Shown here in pieces: positions 1 to 26,645 of a stretch of DNA of 64,000 nt. The translations under genes were made by a program, and so were the position numbers. The first letter of the stretch is position 1. Each line of letters begins with the position of its first letter. The stretch covers positions 8,365,956 through 8,429,955 of the forward strand of contig CM043792.1 of the NCBI GenBank assembly GCA_023974075.1. Direction: 5' to 3'. This stretch comes from Chaenocephalus aceratus (taxonomy: Eukaryota; Chordata; Actinopteri; Perciformes; Channichthyidae). The notes beneath the pieces were generated by a model that saw nothing but the letters and a program-made list of their open reading frames with translations, was not told where the DNA came from and made no database searches.

Positions 1-32
1 GTGCTATATAAATAAAACTTGATTTGATTTGA
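1..32 (+). repeat. LINE/SINE-type 3' tail, copy 1
   Basis: The sequence reads tatataaataaaacttgatt and then tgattt. The same tail recurs near 5836-5912 and 16772-16862, where it is preceded by a shared block containing cactttggct. It lies in a taok2 intron. Its superfamily cannot be fixed from this fragment. Confidence 0.6.
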
Positions 33-124
33 ATCACACAAGCAATCTTTCATTGTAATCAATAATGAAAATAACATTTAACTGCAGCCCTAGATTTGAT
101 AAGTGGGTGAGTGTGTGTTCGGAC

Positions 125-15068
<14,944 letters not shown>

Positions 15069-15077
15069 GGCCAGGGC

Positions 15078-17971
15078 CTGGGAAACAAGGAGAAGAAGGA
15101 GAGGTGAGTACTGGCAGACTGTAGCAGGGGGAAACACATTCCTCTATAAGATTTGATAGAAAGAGAGAGAAAAACATTTGAATTTTGCCATTAAATTGCA
15201 TTGGACTCCCATAGATATTATTAAAATACCTGAATCACATTATTGCAATTGGGGCCAAATTACGAGTTCAAAATAGATACAATGTTTTTAATAAATAGCA
15301 TTGTTGCAAATTTAGATGGTAGGACTTATTTTGACAACTTAAACTACATTTTTGTAATTCTAACCAGCAGACAGATAAGTACTTTAAATGGTACGGTTAG
15401 TTTTTTTTAATTAAATATATATTTGTTTGTTTTTTAAAATTCAAAATGGTATATATCTGAAATGTTTCCTTTCTTGCAACCACATTTGTATTCTGTGTAG
15501 TTTGAATATAGTTACGTCAAATTGAGAATTCATATGTGCATACAAAATTGAGAGTGCCACTGATATTGCCTTGGAGCTGAAAATCACACTTTTAAAGATA
15601 TTTGGACGAAGGAAGAAATGTAATTTCCTTGAAACGTTTAAATGTGAAATGGTTAATATATAATGCATATATAAAAGCACAGTTTCATGGGACTGAGTTG
15701 ATATGGACAGACCCATTTTAATCCCTACTAAAGTACATTTTCTTCTTTATTGGTAATTCAAACGCATACCAACATTTATTTTTTTGGAACTGTTGATTAA
15801 AAGTAAATTAGTAACTTTAATTTGTATATATCTTTTATTATCAGTTTAAGAAACACACATGTACTGGTCCTGGAAATTGCAGATGTATCCTAATTTACAC
15901 ATCTTGATTATAGCATCCTATTGAAAATATTGGCTTAATCTATTTGTCTGTTTATTGAAATTTCTGATTTAAACAAATCTTTAACAGCATATGTATAATA
16001 TACATTTTTCATCAAATTGATGACAAACTTGAAGTCAATAGCGGGCTCAAATCATTTTGGTTTTTGCTGAAGAGACAACCCCTTGGTTTAAATGTGGATC
16101 ATCAGTGATGTGATTGGCCTGCTTTCCACTTCAGTTGGGCAGAAGATCGTCTAATGAATGTGTTAAACAGACTGGAAAATGCACTCTTGTTAAAGTGACC
16201 CATTTGCAAAATCCCCCTCACGTGCACCAACATCTAGAGCCTTTATCAGCTTCCTGAAGTTGAAATCTGTGGTGCATGTCTCAACAATCCTGCAATGTTT
16301 TAGGAATTCTTTGACTGTTTCCTCTGCAGGTCTGTTGAGATAGAAAGTAGTCTTCATCTATCAGGGACACTTACCAGGTGACAGGCTCGGACATGAAACT
16401 GGATGTTTAACTGTGGAGGTGAGAGCGAGTTGTGTGGAAGAACACGGTGATGAACAGCAGAGTGTTGTGGGGGAGATAAAATGGCAGCTGCACTTCAACA
16501 TGAATATATTTCAATTATTAACTGTTCAGTTTGAGCTGAAACGTGACGTCGAGAGCATAAATGATGTGAACACCTTCAAAAATAAGATGAGTGATGCTCT
16601 CTACTTCAGGAACACATTTAGTGTTTTAGTATTCATAAAGATTTTAATTAGAAGAATAAGTCGGTCATAAGGGAGCCTTTATGCAACACCAAAAACTACT
16701 TATTAATACGTTACCTATATTTAGATTGAAATGTAGGCTACTGAATGTTCATTTGGGTTGAAATGCACTTTGTGTTTATGTTTTTTTATTATATGTACAG
16801 CACTTTGGCTCGACCAAAAATCGTTTATAAATGTGCTATAAATAAAACTTGATTTGATTTGTGTATATTAAGATAAAAATGTGCCTGATGCAGCCTAAAC
16901 TTATACAAACAAGTAATTCATGTACTGAATAAATATGTGTTTAATGTATATTAAGATAAAAAAAAATGTTAACGGCACTTCATGTTATTTTAGAAAAACA
17001 TACTTAAATGAAAATGTAATTTATGTATAACTAGATTAAAATATACTTCATGTATATTTTTAAAGAGGCCCTATTGTGTTTTTATGTGCATGTAAATGGT
17101 CTGGCTAAATGGAAACGGGATGTCCTGCATATAACGATTGTTTTCATTATAACTAATTACACATTATTATTTTTGTAATCAATTTCTCATGTTGCCATGA
17201 CATTACAATTTCCCAATGCCCGAAGGGATGTCTTTAAATTTCTAAATGTTCAATGTTTTCTTGTTACTTTAAAAAATGCTGAGGGTGTATCATCGGATGT
17301 TTAACTAATAAATATGAAATATAGGGGATGGTGATGCTCTAACAAATAAAACCCATAATGAACAGCCCACAAGCATGAAGATCAGAGAGCAGGAGGAAGC
17401 TGACTGACAGCACCATCCAACTCAAATCAAACATGGTTATGAATAAATAAATCCACCAAGCTTCATGACTAAATCAGCCCTCTCCCTGAATGTTTCTCAG
17501 CGTGAACACTGAGCCGTGCTAATTGACAAATGCAACATCATGTAACGGGTTAATGTAGCTGCTCATCTGAGTGTCAGCTGGAGCCCCGAGGACAGCCAGC
17601 AACATCAGCAGGCCTCTGTGAACACATGAAGCGCGCCCTCAGGTCCTCTTCTGAATGCAGCACTGCAAGGCTTGTTTGTTTTTTTAAAGCACCGCTGTCG
17701 TTTGGATGCACTAGTATATCTGAGTAGACGAGGGGGAAGATCCTCACCCTCCCACCCCCCTACGAACCAATGTTTCTTCAAAACGCAGTGAACCAAGTTC
17801 CAATGATATATTATGTGGCACTCAGTGTGGCCTGATAGTGTTTCAAAACGAGGCGAGGAGGCAGACGCCCGTAGCTACTGTGTCTGGAGTCAGGAGGGAA
17901 AACAAGCAATGTGAAGAATGAGAAAGACCACTGTTGGAAGAAGTATTTAGGTCCTTTAGTAAGTGAAAGTA
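15078..17971 (-). other. taok2 intron 1, distal part
   Basis: A/T-rich intron. The only repeat I can name is the tail copy at 16772-16862. The open frame at 16413-16670 is unsupported. Confidence 0.4.
16772..16862 (+). repeat. LINE/SINE-type 3' tail, copy 3
   Basis: Contains ttattatatgtacagcactt, tttggctcgaccaaaaatcg and ends aaataaaacttgatttg, matching the copies at 1-32 and 5836-5912. Confidence 0.7.
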
Positions 17972-18291
17972 CTAATAATTAGTGGTGCACGATAATTATC
18001 GGCCCGATATTAGGAATTATGACGTCATCCCGATAAACCCGATAACAGTATTAATAGCCCCGATAATATACAATATATTTTTGGGGTTAAAAAAAAGAAG
18101 AAAGAAGTCCTGCAGTGTGGGTGGATTGGGATGAGGGGCGCTTGTTTTTCACTCGGCTCCTCCCGTTTTGCCAGTACCGTGGTATTAGTGGTTTAGGAAG
18201 AGGGGAGTTCTTCACAATCCAGCGCTCCCTAACTCATGCCTGGCTGTGACGTAAATGGTGTGCGGCCGTGAAGCCAGGACAGTAAACAAAC

Positions 18292-18642
18292 ATGTCGTCG
18301 GTAGTATGGCACTATTTCAAAGTTTCAGAGTTCGATAGTTCGCTTGCTATTTGTAACAAATGCGATGCAGAAGTTCCACGAGGAGGGAAAAAGGCAACGA
18401 GCTATAATACTTCCAACCTGATCAGTCACCTGAAACATCGCCATCGCTACGATGGTGTGTTCAAAGCGTACGAAGACGCCTGCGCTGCTAAACTAGCGGC
18501 GAATCCAAAGCCAGCTGCAAAGGCACCGGGGCTTTTACCTATCGACGAGGCTTTTGAAAAAGGCAAGAACTTTATTTGGGGAAATAAATATGGTCACTTT
18601 GAAGAGTCAAAACTGTTCTTGGCTTTGTTTTGTTCACAGTAG
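18292..18642 (+). pseudogene. ZBED-like N-terminus of hAT transposase (truncated)
   Basis: About 115 residues. A BED-type zinc finger lies near residues 5-52: VVWHYFKVSEF, then CNKC and HLKHRHR as the metal ligands. ZBED/hAT transposases start this way. The DDE and dimerisation domains of the usual 600-700 residues are absent, so the frame is a relic of the element at 17980-19889. Confidence 0.85.
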
Positions 18643-18714
18643 TAATGCTCATGTCATTTGCTCACTACTAGTCTTTTTTTTTTTACCACCAGGTGTGCAA
18701 AAACTACAGGTACA

Positions 18715-18748
<34 letters not shown>

Positions 18749-18749
<1 letters not shown>

Positions 18750-19792
18750 GCCTGTCAAACGATTAAAATGTTTTAATCAGATTAATCACATCTTTAAAAT
18801 GAATTAATCACCATTCGAACTATGTCCAAAATATGCCATTTCTTTATGTATATTGTTGTGGGAATGGAAAGATAATGAAAGAAGGCGGATATATCCATTT
18901 AACATACATGTTTAATATAACATTTGTCTGCGTGTCAAAATGAAAGACAACCCACACACCTATCAATCATCAAACCGTGGGGTCTTAATTCATTACGTGT
19001 TGATTTCTATCAACTGGGGGAGTACTTCAGAAAGTCGACAGAGGGGGGGCTAGTGGAGTACTTCGTGACCACAGAGTGTGAACGTTGTGATCAGCTGTTT
19101 TAGCGCAGTTCTCCAGTGGGGGGGGGGGGGGGGGGGGGGGGAGTCTCCCTCCGCAGCCGGTTGGCGTAGTTTTGGCACAATTCCTTTGTACAGACCGACG
19201 TTAACAGCAGCCCTGTCTGTGCACACGGAGACCGACTCTGTCGTCCGGTGATCTAACCGCCTTCTGGAAAAGCTTCACAAGTACGCCGGTACGCAAATGC
19301 GCTTTGTGACACAAGTGACGGTTACGCATTTCAGATTACATAACCTGCGTACCAGTTATGTGCACCCCTGTACTACAGCAAAAGTATTCTCTGTCGGGAC
19401 TTCCTGCAACAACACCAGGCCGTTATCTTGATTCTGATTGGCCAGAAGACATTATCAAAGATGTTCTATTGAGAAGACGATCACTACGTGACAAAAGTTT
19501 TCAAAAACCGTTTCTGGTCTTTCGGTATTTCCAGACAAGCTACTGAAATCAATCTTACTAACTGCTGTCTGTGCAATTTACTCCGCGCGAGTTGGCAGAC
19601 TTTATTTTGCTTACTTTAACATCATTTTTCATGGTGGGGCTAAGCCATTTCTTGGTATGGATGTAGCCTACCCCAGCCATACCCTAGCGCTGCCACTGGT
19701 GGGATGTATGGGGCGGGCCATTCTGCACATGCGTTAAATGCGTTAAATATTTTAACGCAATTAATTCAAAAAATTTATTATTTTTGACAGCA
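18749..19792. mobile_element. Harbinger-like non-autonomous element, copy 2 (nested)
   Basis: Same family as 6203-7297: begins ggcctgtcaaacgatta, ends tttttgacagca, flanked by TTA (18746-18748 and 19793-19795). It lies inside the hAT at 17980-19889 and also has a long G run (about 19119-19141). TA-repeat tracts flank it. Confidence 0.8.
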
Positions 19793-19897
19793 TTAATATA
19801 TATATATATTATTATCGGTTATCGGTATCGGTCTTGAGAAGCAGGAAGTTATCGGTATCGGTTCAAAAACCCAATATCGTGCATCCCTACTAATAAT

Positions 19898-22830
19898 TAT
19901 CTGTAAAAATACTCTGGGACAAGTTGTCCTGAAATTAAAATGTTCCCTTGTTAAAAGAAAGGATAATCAGAGAAATTAACTGAAAGTATTATGTTTAAAT
20001 AAAAGTACCCAATGCAGAACGTTATAAAAATCACCACAATTCTTTCTTTAATTAAATGTGATTATTCTTATAGGTTTAAAGATGGCAATTAACTTTCCCC
20101 TGATTTGATAATTGATTATTTGTCCAAATTTCCAGATACAATTGTAATTCATAACAAAGTATCATTTTTATTTATATATTATATATGTTTGTTTTATATG
20201 CAAAAACTTTCATTTGACAATATGTCCCTCTAATGTCCAATAACTACAGCACCAAAATAAAAGTAGCAAAGTAAAAACTAGGGTATTTCCCTTCAAATGT
20301 TATGCATTGTGCAAGCATTATGAAAGAAAATACTCAAGTCAAGTATTTCAGTTTTGTGATTAAGTACAGTACTTTGACTGTTATATTTGATCTACCTTAT
20401 TAACGTTTGTGTTATAATATTATAATGTTTTTTTATTTTTCAAAAATGGTGTGTCCTTCACTGTTGTTGTTTGTAGTGTCTTGTCTGTTTTATTATAAAA
20501 TAAAAGGTAGTGGGTAATTTCTTATTTTTCATGGTCTATTGATTGGATTGATTCAGGAGGATTGTTTTTGTGTTGTTGCTTGTATCTAATGTTTTATTTG
20601 AAAACCTAAAAAAAAGCATTAAATGTAGAACATTTAAAAAAACATTAGTACCATAATGGGTTTGGAAAAATTATACGGAACTTTGGAAAAAAGGAGATTA
20701 TCATTTTCCAAGGAGAAGCAAGCTTCCTCGACATCCCATGTGGAAACAACAAACTCACATGTTCATTTGTGTTCAACTTGAATCTAATGTAAGACAGTCA
20801 AAAATAGAGTGGGGAAAAAGAGCTTCAGACAGTTCTTTCTAAACATAACGACTGACGTGACATTTGGTGTGTCAGTGGTGCCGAATGACCATCATCACAT
20901 GGTTGAACTCAAACCCTTACACTTTTGCATAACAGAAGCTCATTGTGGGGAATGTGTGTGTGACATTTCAACTAAGTGGTGTCAAATTATATTAAGTCAA
21001 TAATCCACATCTACCCCAAAATACATTAAGACATTTCTGTTCTTTTTATACTTTTTTAGATGACAGGCAGTAAGGTATCAAGCATTTTTATTGGGCGTGT
21101 TGCATACTTTTGAGAAAAAGTTGATACTGTAGCATTAACAGTGAAATGTCCACAAACTGTGCCACTAATGACATAGAATACATGTTAGCGGTTACCATAA
21201 TACAGAAAATTGCATGCTACTCATACAGGAGCTTGCAGAATGAAAACGGAATACTTTTCCATGATTCAATGCCAATCTCCCAAAGCAGACGTCAAGGTTA
21301 TATCAGCTTTACATCAAAACTGGATCTCTCCATTGTTATTTTTAGGAATAAATTAGATGTGTGGCTTTGGTTAAAGTATACATAAGCATTACATCAACCT
21401 CTGACTCAAATATAACTTTGGAGCTATTAAGATACTTTTGTTTGGACATTATGAGCCCATTTCGAGAGGCGTGTCACAGGTTCTAACCCCACTGCAGTCA
21501 GCATGTCGTTGTGTCCCTGGGCAAGGACACTTCACCTCAAATTGCTCCTGTGGGATTGGCCCACAGTACTGAGTATGTAAGTCGCTTTGGATAACAGCGT
21601 CTAACAAGTAGCATGTAATGTAATAAATGTCCTCCAGTATACCCTGATAAATAACGAACAATAAACTATGCAATTAGTCAGAAGTAACACTTCTATAAGC
21701 GAGTCAGTTGATCAGATTGTAAGAAAAAAAAAAAAAAGTTTCTTGTGGTTAGAGCATAACATTATAATCCAGTATTTTACTCCTCATGGATGCAACTTGA
21801 TGTTTAATAATACAAATATGCTCACTTTATTTGTTACCAAACCACAAAACACTGTTTAGTTTGCTGCCTTTTCCCTTTGAATAATGAAAATGTATTAGTA
21901 ATGATGTGAAGATTGGACTAAAAAAACAAACATGTGAAGGTTGTCACATCGTGCTTGATATAATTGTTTCTCACTATTTTTATAAAACAAACAATGTATT
22001 GACAGAAGTATCATTAATTGAATCTATATTGGAAATATTCATTCGTTAATAGCTTAAAATGAGCTTCACCTTAACCAACTACACGGTCAAATCCTGCTTT
22101 CACATTAATGCATGACTAATAATAATCTAATGATACCATATATACATACATACAGTCACATCGGATATTGTTATACTATCAAAAGTCTAACCATATATTC
22201 CTGATTATAGTTACATCATTTTACTGAAGTAATATCTCAAACGCAGAGCTCTGTTAAGAGTACTTTAACACTGTGGTATTAGTACTTTAACTGTATCAAT
22301 GAATCTGAATACTTTCTCCATCACTGCTTTACGGTCTATTATGTCATGTACAAACAAAAATAGCGTTAAATACATTTAACTGAATACAAAACTGCACACG
22401 ATCCATCAGAATGAACGGTAGTACATTTAAACTAAATCCTTTTTTTAACTGAAGGCCCTGAAAATATAATAAAAGACACTCGTATGTTTTCCCATTTCTG
22501 CGGAAAACCCCAACTTAAAAAAACCTGAACAGCTCTTACATTCCAAGTCAGATATATTATTTAAGTCGTTTGGTTGTAATGTTTTAGTGTTCTATACTTA
22601 TCTGTCTGGGGCTTTAACTTGCTTTCGATTTTTTTAAATTCATTTCCTGCCTCTTTGTTTATGCTAGGCACCAAGAGACAAGGCAAATCCCTGTACGTGA
22701 AAACCCAAAGTCGCTTGGCAATACATTCAGATTCTGTCACGAAGTTTGAAACCCCCCTGTAAACAGCTAACTTTGGTTAGCTTAGCATTTAAAGCGTCCC
22801 TAACAGCTAGCTGAATGTAGCATAACTTAC
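19898..22830 (-). other. taok2 intron 1, proximal part
   Basis: A/T-rich. Apart from the SINE-like block at 21465-21640 I see no gene or repeat. Open frames here are short and incidental. Confidence 0.4.
21465..21640 (+). repeat. Fish SINE/MITE-type repeat
   Basis: Contains gtccctgggcaaggacactt and the tail gtaagtcgctttggataaca followed by gcgtctaacaagtag and tgtaatgtaat. These blocks are very common in teleost repeats whose tail resembles L2 LINE tails. Confidence 0.7.
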
Positions 22831-23200
22831 CGCGGCTTATTGTGGTTCCTCTCCGGAACGAAAAATAACTGGTAGGAGCGGGCTAGCGAGCCTCTATCCT
22901 CATAGCCCGGGTCTTTTTCCTCTCTGCAGACAATCAACACAAATGTTGCTCCATTTTCGCAGCAGTCCCGACGGTGAATTTCATAACGGTCTCTAAATAA
23001 CACCGCTAGTTTAGCTGGTTCAAATAGGAGCCTTGCCTTGTCCTCTCCTATGATACTAGCCGTAGCTAATTAGCTAGCTTAGCTTCGATAGCTTGGAAGC
23101 TAACGTTAACATTAGCTGTTCTCCGGGGTGTGGCTGTGGTTCTCTGCGGTGCCCCACTTCCAAGCATGCTTGTCCCGTTACACCTCACGTTTTTTTAGAA
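22831..23200 (-). promoter_or_regulatory. taok2: taok2 non-coding first exon and promoter region
   Basis: A GTAAGT donor at 22830-22826 follows a GC-rich stretch free of an obvious long ORF. The next acceptor in sense direction is at 15078, just before the start codon. CpGs are far denser from 22830 to 23300 than in the surrounding A/T-rich DNA, as in housekeeping promoters. No TATA box seen. The transcription start is not determined; the 5' limit given is a guess. Confidence 0.6.
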
Positions 23201-23330
23201 ATATACTCTTAAAATCGGACTTAATATATGCGCCCCATACCGAGGTCGGGCTTTTTTGTTCTTTGCTCAAGACAAGATGGAACAGGACTAGTGGGGCGGG
23301 ACTCAAGTGGTGACCGGAAACTGTTTTGTT

Positions 23331-24360
23331 TATTTCCTGTGAAATTTCCGCTTCACAAAATAAAGGATATAAATAAATAAAGGCAATATTGAATGATTTT
23401 TTTTTTTCTAAGAACAATCTTTTAAATTGGGATATATTTAATAATGTTAAGTTTAGCACTTATTTATTTATTTGTATGTATTTCATTAGATCCACATTAG
23501 CCATAACATGTGATCACTTAAAATATCAGGTGGGAATTACATTTGAATAATATATGTATATACAGTACCAGGGTTTGGTAAACTTTGAAATATTGTCACT
23601 TAACATGTACAAATATCCTGGAAATATCTGTAATAATTAACATAATACTTTAGATGAACAAATATGGAATGCAATCTGAGAAAATGTCACAGCATAGGAC
23701 GAGATTATATGTGACAAATAAAAACGAACAAACCCTTCAAAAACAATATTTTCATGTCCGTAGTCAATTAAGCAGTGGGATTAGTTACATTTACACAACA
23801 CACTTTTTTAGCGCTACTTTATACTGTTTTATTTGTATTGAATACATATTAAATGTACCTTTGCCAGCTGCAACATTAAAACTATTAACACAATTATAAT
23901 CTAATACTACATTATGCTACAATGGTCAATGTTGTGTTGCCAGTAGTTTATTTTGGGTACTTAATATATTGCAATAGTAATACTTTATATTTAGTATGTC
24001 TACACTGGGGTATAAAATAGTTCAATTTTAGTATGTACATCATTAACCACTGTTTTGATTATAATCCTCATAGAAAAAGGTGTTTTTTCAAGGGATATTT
24101 ATTTATATGCAACTAAAACATCCCATAATCTGTTATTTAGCTGCAACATTGTTAAAGCCAATGGGAATCATTTAAATTTAAATCTGGCAGTAATGACTAC
24201 AGATGGTCAGAAAACTATCCACCATCTTGGAACTTTGTTTGGCTCAGGTAAAACAGTCCTGCAATAAATAACTTTTAGGAGGCAGCATCTGGGACATCTT
24301 TTCCTTTTAAACTTTTTTCTAAGATTTAAACCAGAAACCAAATGACACCAAAAATATTTA
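23331..24360. other. Intergenic region between taok2 promoter and hsp70 3' end
   Basis: A/T-rich, about 1 kb, no coding signal or repeat recognised. Both flanking genes are on the minus strand. Confidence 0.5.
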
Positions 24361-24569
24361 AGTTTCATCTTTATTGCAATGTCCAGCAAGACAGAGATGA
24401 AAAGTACATTGAACTGGAACATATAATCCAAAACATCTTTATTAATTATAAAAACATATTCAAATGAGCTATAAGTTACTGTTGTAATTGAAACGGTCCC
24501 AGTGATAACAGAGTCAACATCAAGGAGCAATTTTCAGGCCACCTCCTTGATGTTAGGCCCTTGGGAGTC
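24361..24569 (-). pseudogene. Relic of a second hsp70 3' end (last codons plus 3'UTR)
   Basis: The minus strand at 24569-24534 reads DSQGPNIKEVA then stop, aligning with [11 protein letters not shown] of the hsp70 just upstream. The following about 170 bases align with the 3'UTR of that gene (shared tttcaattaca, tatagct, catctctg, ttgctgga/cttgcttga). An AATAAA lies at about 24375-24370. It shows a tandem duplication of the gene's 3' end, or a decayed tandem paralogue. Confidence 0.8.
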
Positions 24570-24708
24570 AAGCAAGTCAGAGATGAAAGGTACATTCAAA
24601 TGGAATATATAAACAAAACATTACCATCTTAATTTAATGATAAACACATTAGAATAAGCTATAAATGTTACAGTGTAATTGAAATGGTGATAAGAGTCCA
24701 TATTGTTT

Positions 24709-26623
24709 TTAGTCCACCTCCTCGATGGTGGGCCCCTGGGAGCCGGCACCGGCCTGCTCTCCACAGCTGCCTGGAGGCATTCCTCCCTGGTACAGCTTGC
24801 TGATGATGGGGTTGCACACTTTCTCCAGCTCTTCTGCTTGTGTTCGTACTCCTCTTTCTCAGCCAGCTGGTTGTCCTCCAGCCAGGTGATGGTCTCCTCA
24901 CACTTCTCCATCAGCTTCTTCTGGTCCTCCTCACTAATTTTGCCCTTCAGGTTGTCGTCCTGCACAGTGCTCTTCATGTTGAAGACGTAGGACTCCAGAG
25001 ATTCTTGGCAGAGATTTTTTCCCTCTGAATGTCATCCTCAGCTTTGTATTTGTCGGCGTCCTGCACCATCCTCTCGATTTCCTCCTTGCTCAGTCGGCCC
25101 TTATCGTTGGTGATGGTGATCTTGTTCTCTTTGCCGGTGCTTTTGTCCACCGCAGACACGTTCAAAATGCCATTGGCGTCCACGTCGAAGGTGACCTCGA
25201 TCTGCGGGACCCCTCGTGGAGCGGGTGGGATTCCCGTCAGCTCAAACTTGCCCAGCAGGTTGTTGTCCTTGGTCATGGCTCTTTCTCCTTCGTAGACCTG
25301 GATGAGGACCCCGGGCTGGTTGTCAGCGTAGGTGGTGAAGACCTGGGTTTGTTTTGTGGGGATGGTGTGTTGCGTTTAATTAGAGATGTCATGACTCCTC
25401 CAGCTGTCTCGATACCAAGGGACAGAGGTGCCACGTCCAGTAGCAGCAGGTCCTGAACGTTGCCCGAGGTATCTCCTGAGAGAATGGCCGCCTGGACGGC
25501 AGCCCCGTAAGCTACCGCCTCGTCTGGGTTGATGCTCTTGTTCAGCTCCCTGCCATTGAAGAAATCCTGCAGGAGTTTCTGGACTTTGGGGACTCGAGTG
25601 GAGCCTCCAACCAGGACGATGTCGTGGATCTGTGCCTTGTCCATTTTGGCATCCCTCAGGGCTTTCTCCACAGGTTCCAACGTTCCCCTGAAGAGGTCGG
25701 AGCACAGCTCCTCAAATCGCCCTGGTGATGGAGGTGTAAAAGTCGACGCCCTCGCACAGAGAATCGATCTCAATGCTGGCCTGGGAGCTGGAGGACAGCG
25801 TTCTCTTGGCCCTCTCACAAGCTGTGCGCAGCCGCCTCAAAGCTCTCTTGTTCTGGCTGATGTCCTTCTTGTGTTTCCTCTTGAACTCCTCCATAAAGTG
25901 GTTGACCATGCGGTTGTCAAAGTCTTCTCCACCCAGGTGAGTGTCTCCAGCCGTAGATTTTACCTCAAAGATGCCGTCTTCAATGGTCAGGATGGACACG
26001 TCGAAGGTGCCTCCACCCAGGTCAAAGATCAGGACGTTTCGTTCTCTCCTGACTTGATTTTGTCCAGGCCGTAAGCGATGGCGGCTGCCGTCGGCTCGTT
26101 GATGATCCTCAGGACATTCAGTCCTGCGATGACACCTGCGTCTTTGGTGGCCTGTCGCTGGGAGTCGTTGAAGTACGCTGGGACTGTGACGACTGCATTG
26201 GACACAGTTTGGCCAAGGTACGCCTCAGCAATTTCCTTCATCTTTACCAGGACCATGGAGGAAATTTCCTCAGGGTAGAAGGTTTTGTCTTCCCCTTTGT
26301 ATTCCACTTTTATTTTGGGTTTCCCTCCATCTCCAACCACCGCGAAGGGCCAGTGCTTCATATCTGCCTCCACCACTGGATCATCAATCTTTCTACCAAT
26401 CATCTCTTTGCATCAAACACCGTGTTGCTAGGGTTCAAAGCCACCTGGTTCTTTGCTGCGTCCCCGATGAGCCTCTCGTGTCAGTGAACGCCACATAACT
26501 GGGGGTGGTCCTGTTGCCCTGGTCATTGGCGATGATTTCTACTTTTCCATGCTGGAAAACACCCACGCAAGAGTAGGTGGTGCCCAGGTCAATGCCGATC
26601 GCTACACCTTTAGCTGCAGACAT
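24709..26623 (-). CDS. hsp70: Cytosolic HSP70, inducible type, intronless CDS, seven frameshifting indels
   Basis: ATP-dependent cytosolic chaperone. It starts [20 protein letters not shown] and ends GPTIEEVD, the EEVD tail that binds TPR co-chaperones. Family signatures are present: IDLGTTYS, the DLGGGTFD region, and [18 protein letters not shown]. The length (1915 bases) is near the family's usual 1.92-1.93 kb, and the lack of introns fits inducible hsp70 and not hspa8. The frame breaks at about 26478, 26402, 26040, 25719, 25368, 25002 and 24833, each a 1-2 base indel, mostly in short runs. Between breaks the protein is essentially perfect. Polymerase or consensus errors, or a very young pseudogene, both explain this. 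Confidence 0.93.
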
Positions 26624-26645
26624 CTTTGTTGATGTTAATTTTGTC

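Larger units (their letters stand above)
17980..19889 (+). mobile_element. hAT transposon with 8-bp TSD and BED-finger ORF
   Basis: Begins tagtggtgcacgat and ends atcgtgcatcccta. Flanked by the exact 8-bp duplication ctaataat (17972-17979 and 19890-19897). Both subterminal regions contain repeated tatcgg motifs. It encodes a BED zinc finger at 18292-18642 and has a second element inserted at 18749-19792. The transposase catalytic region is missing. Confidence 0.93.

Noticed and set aside
25529..26074. 181-codon plus-strand ORF opposite hsp70
   Set aside because: A known type of antisense shadow of HSP70 codon usage; the minus strand is the coding strand.
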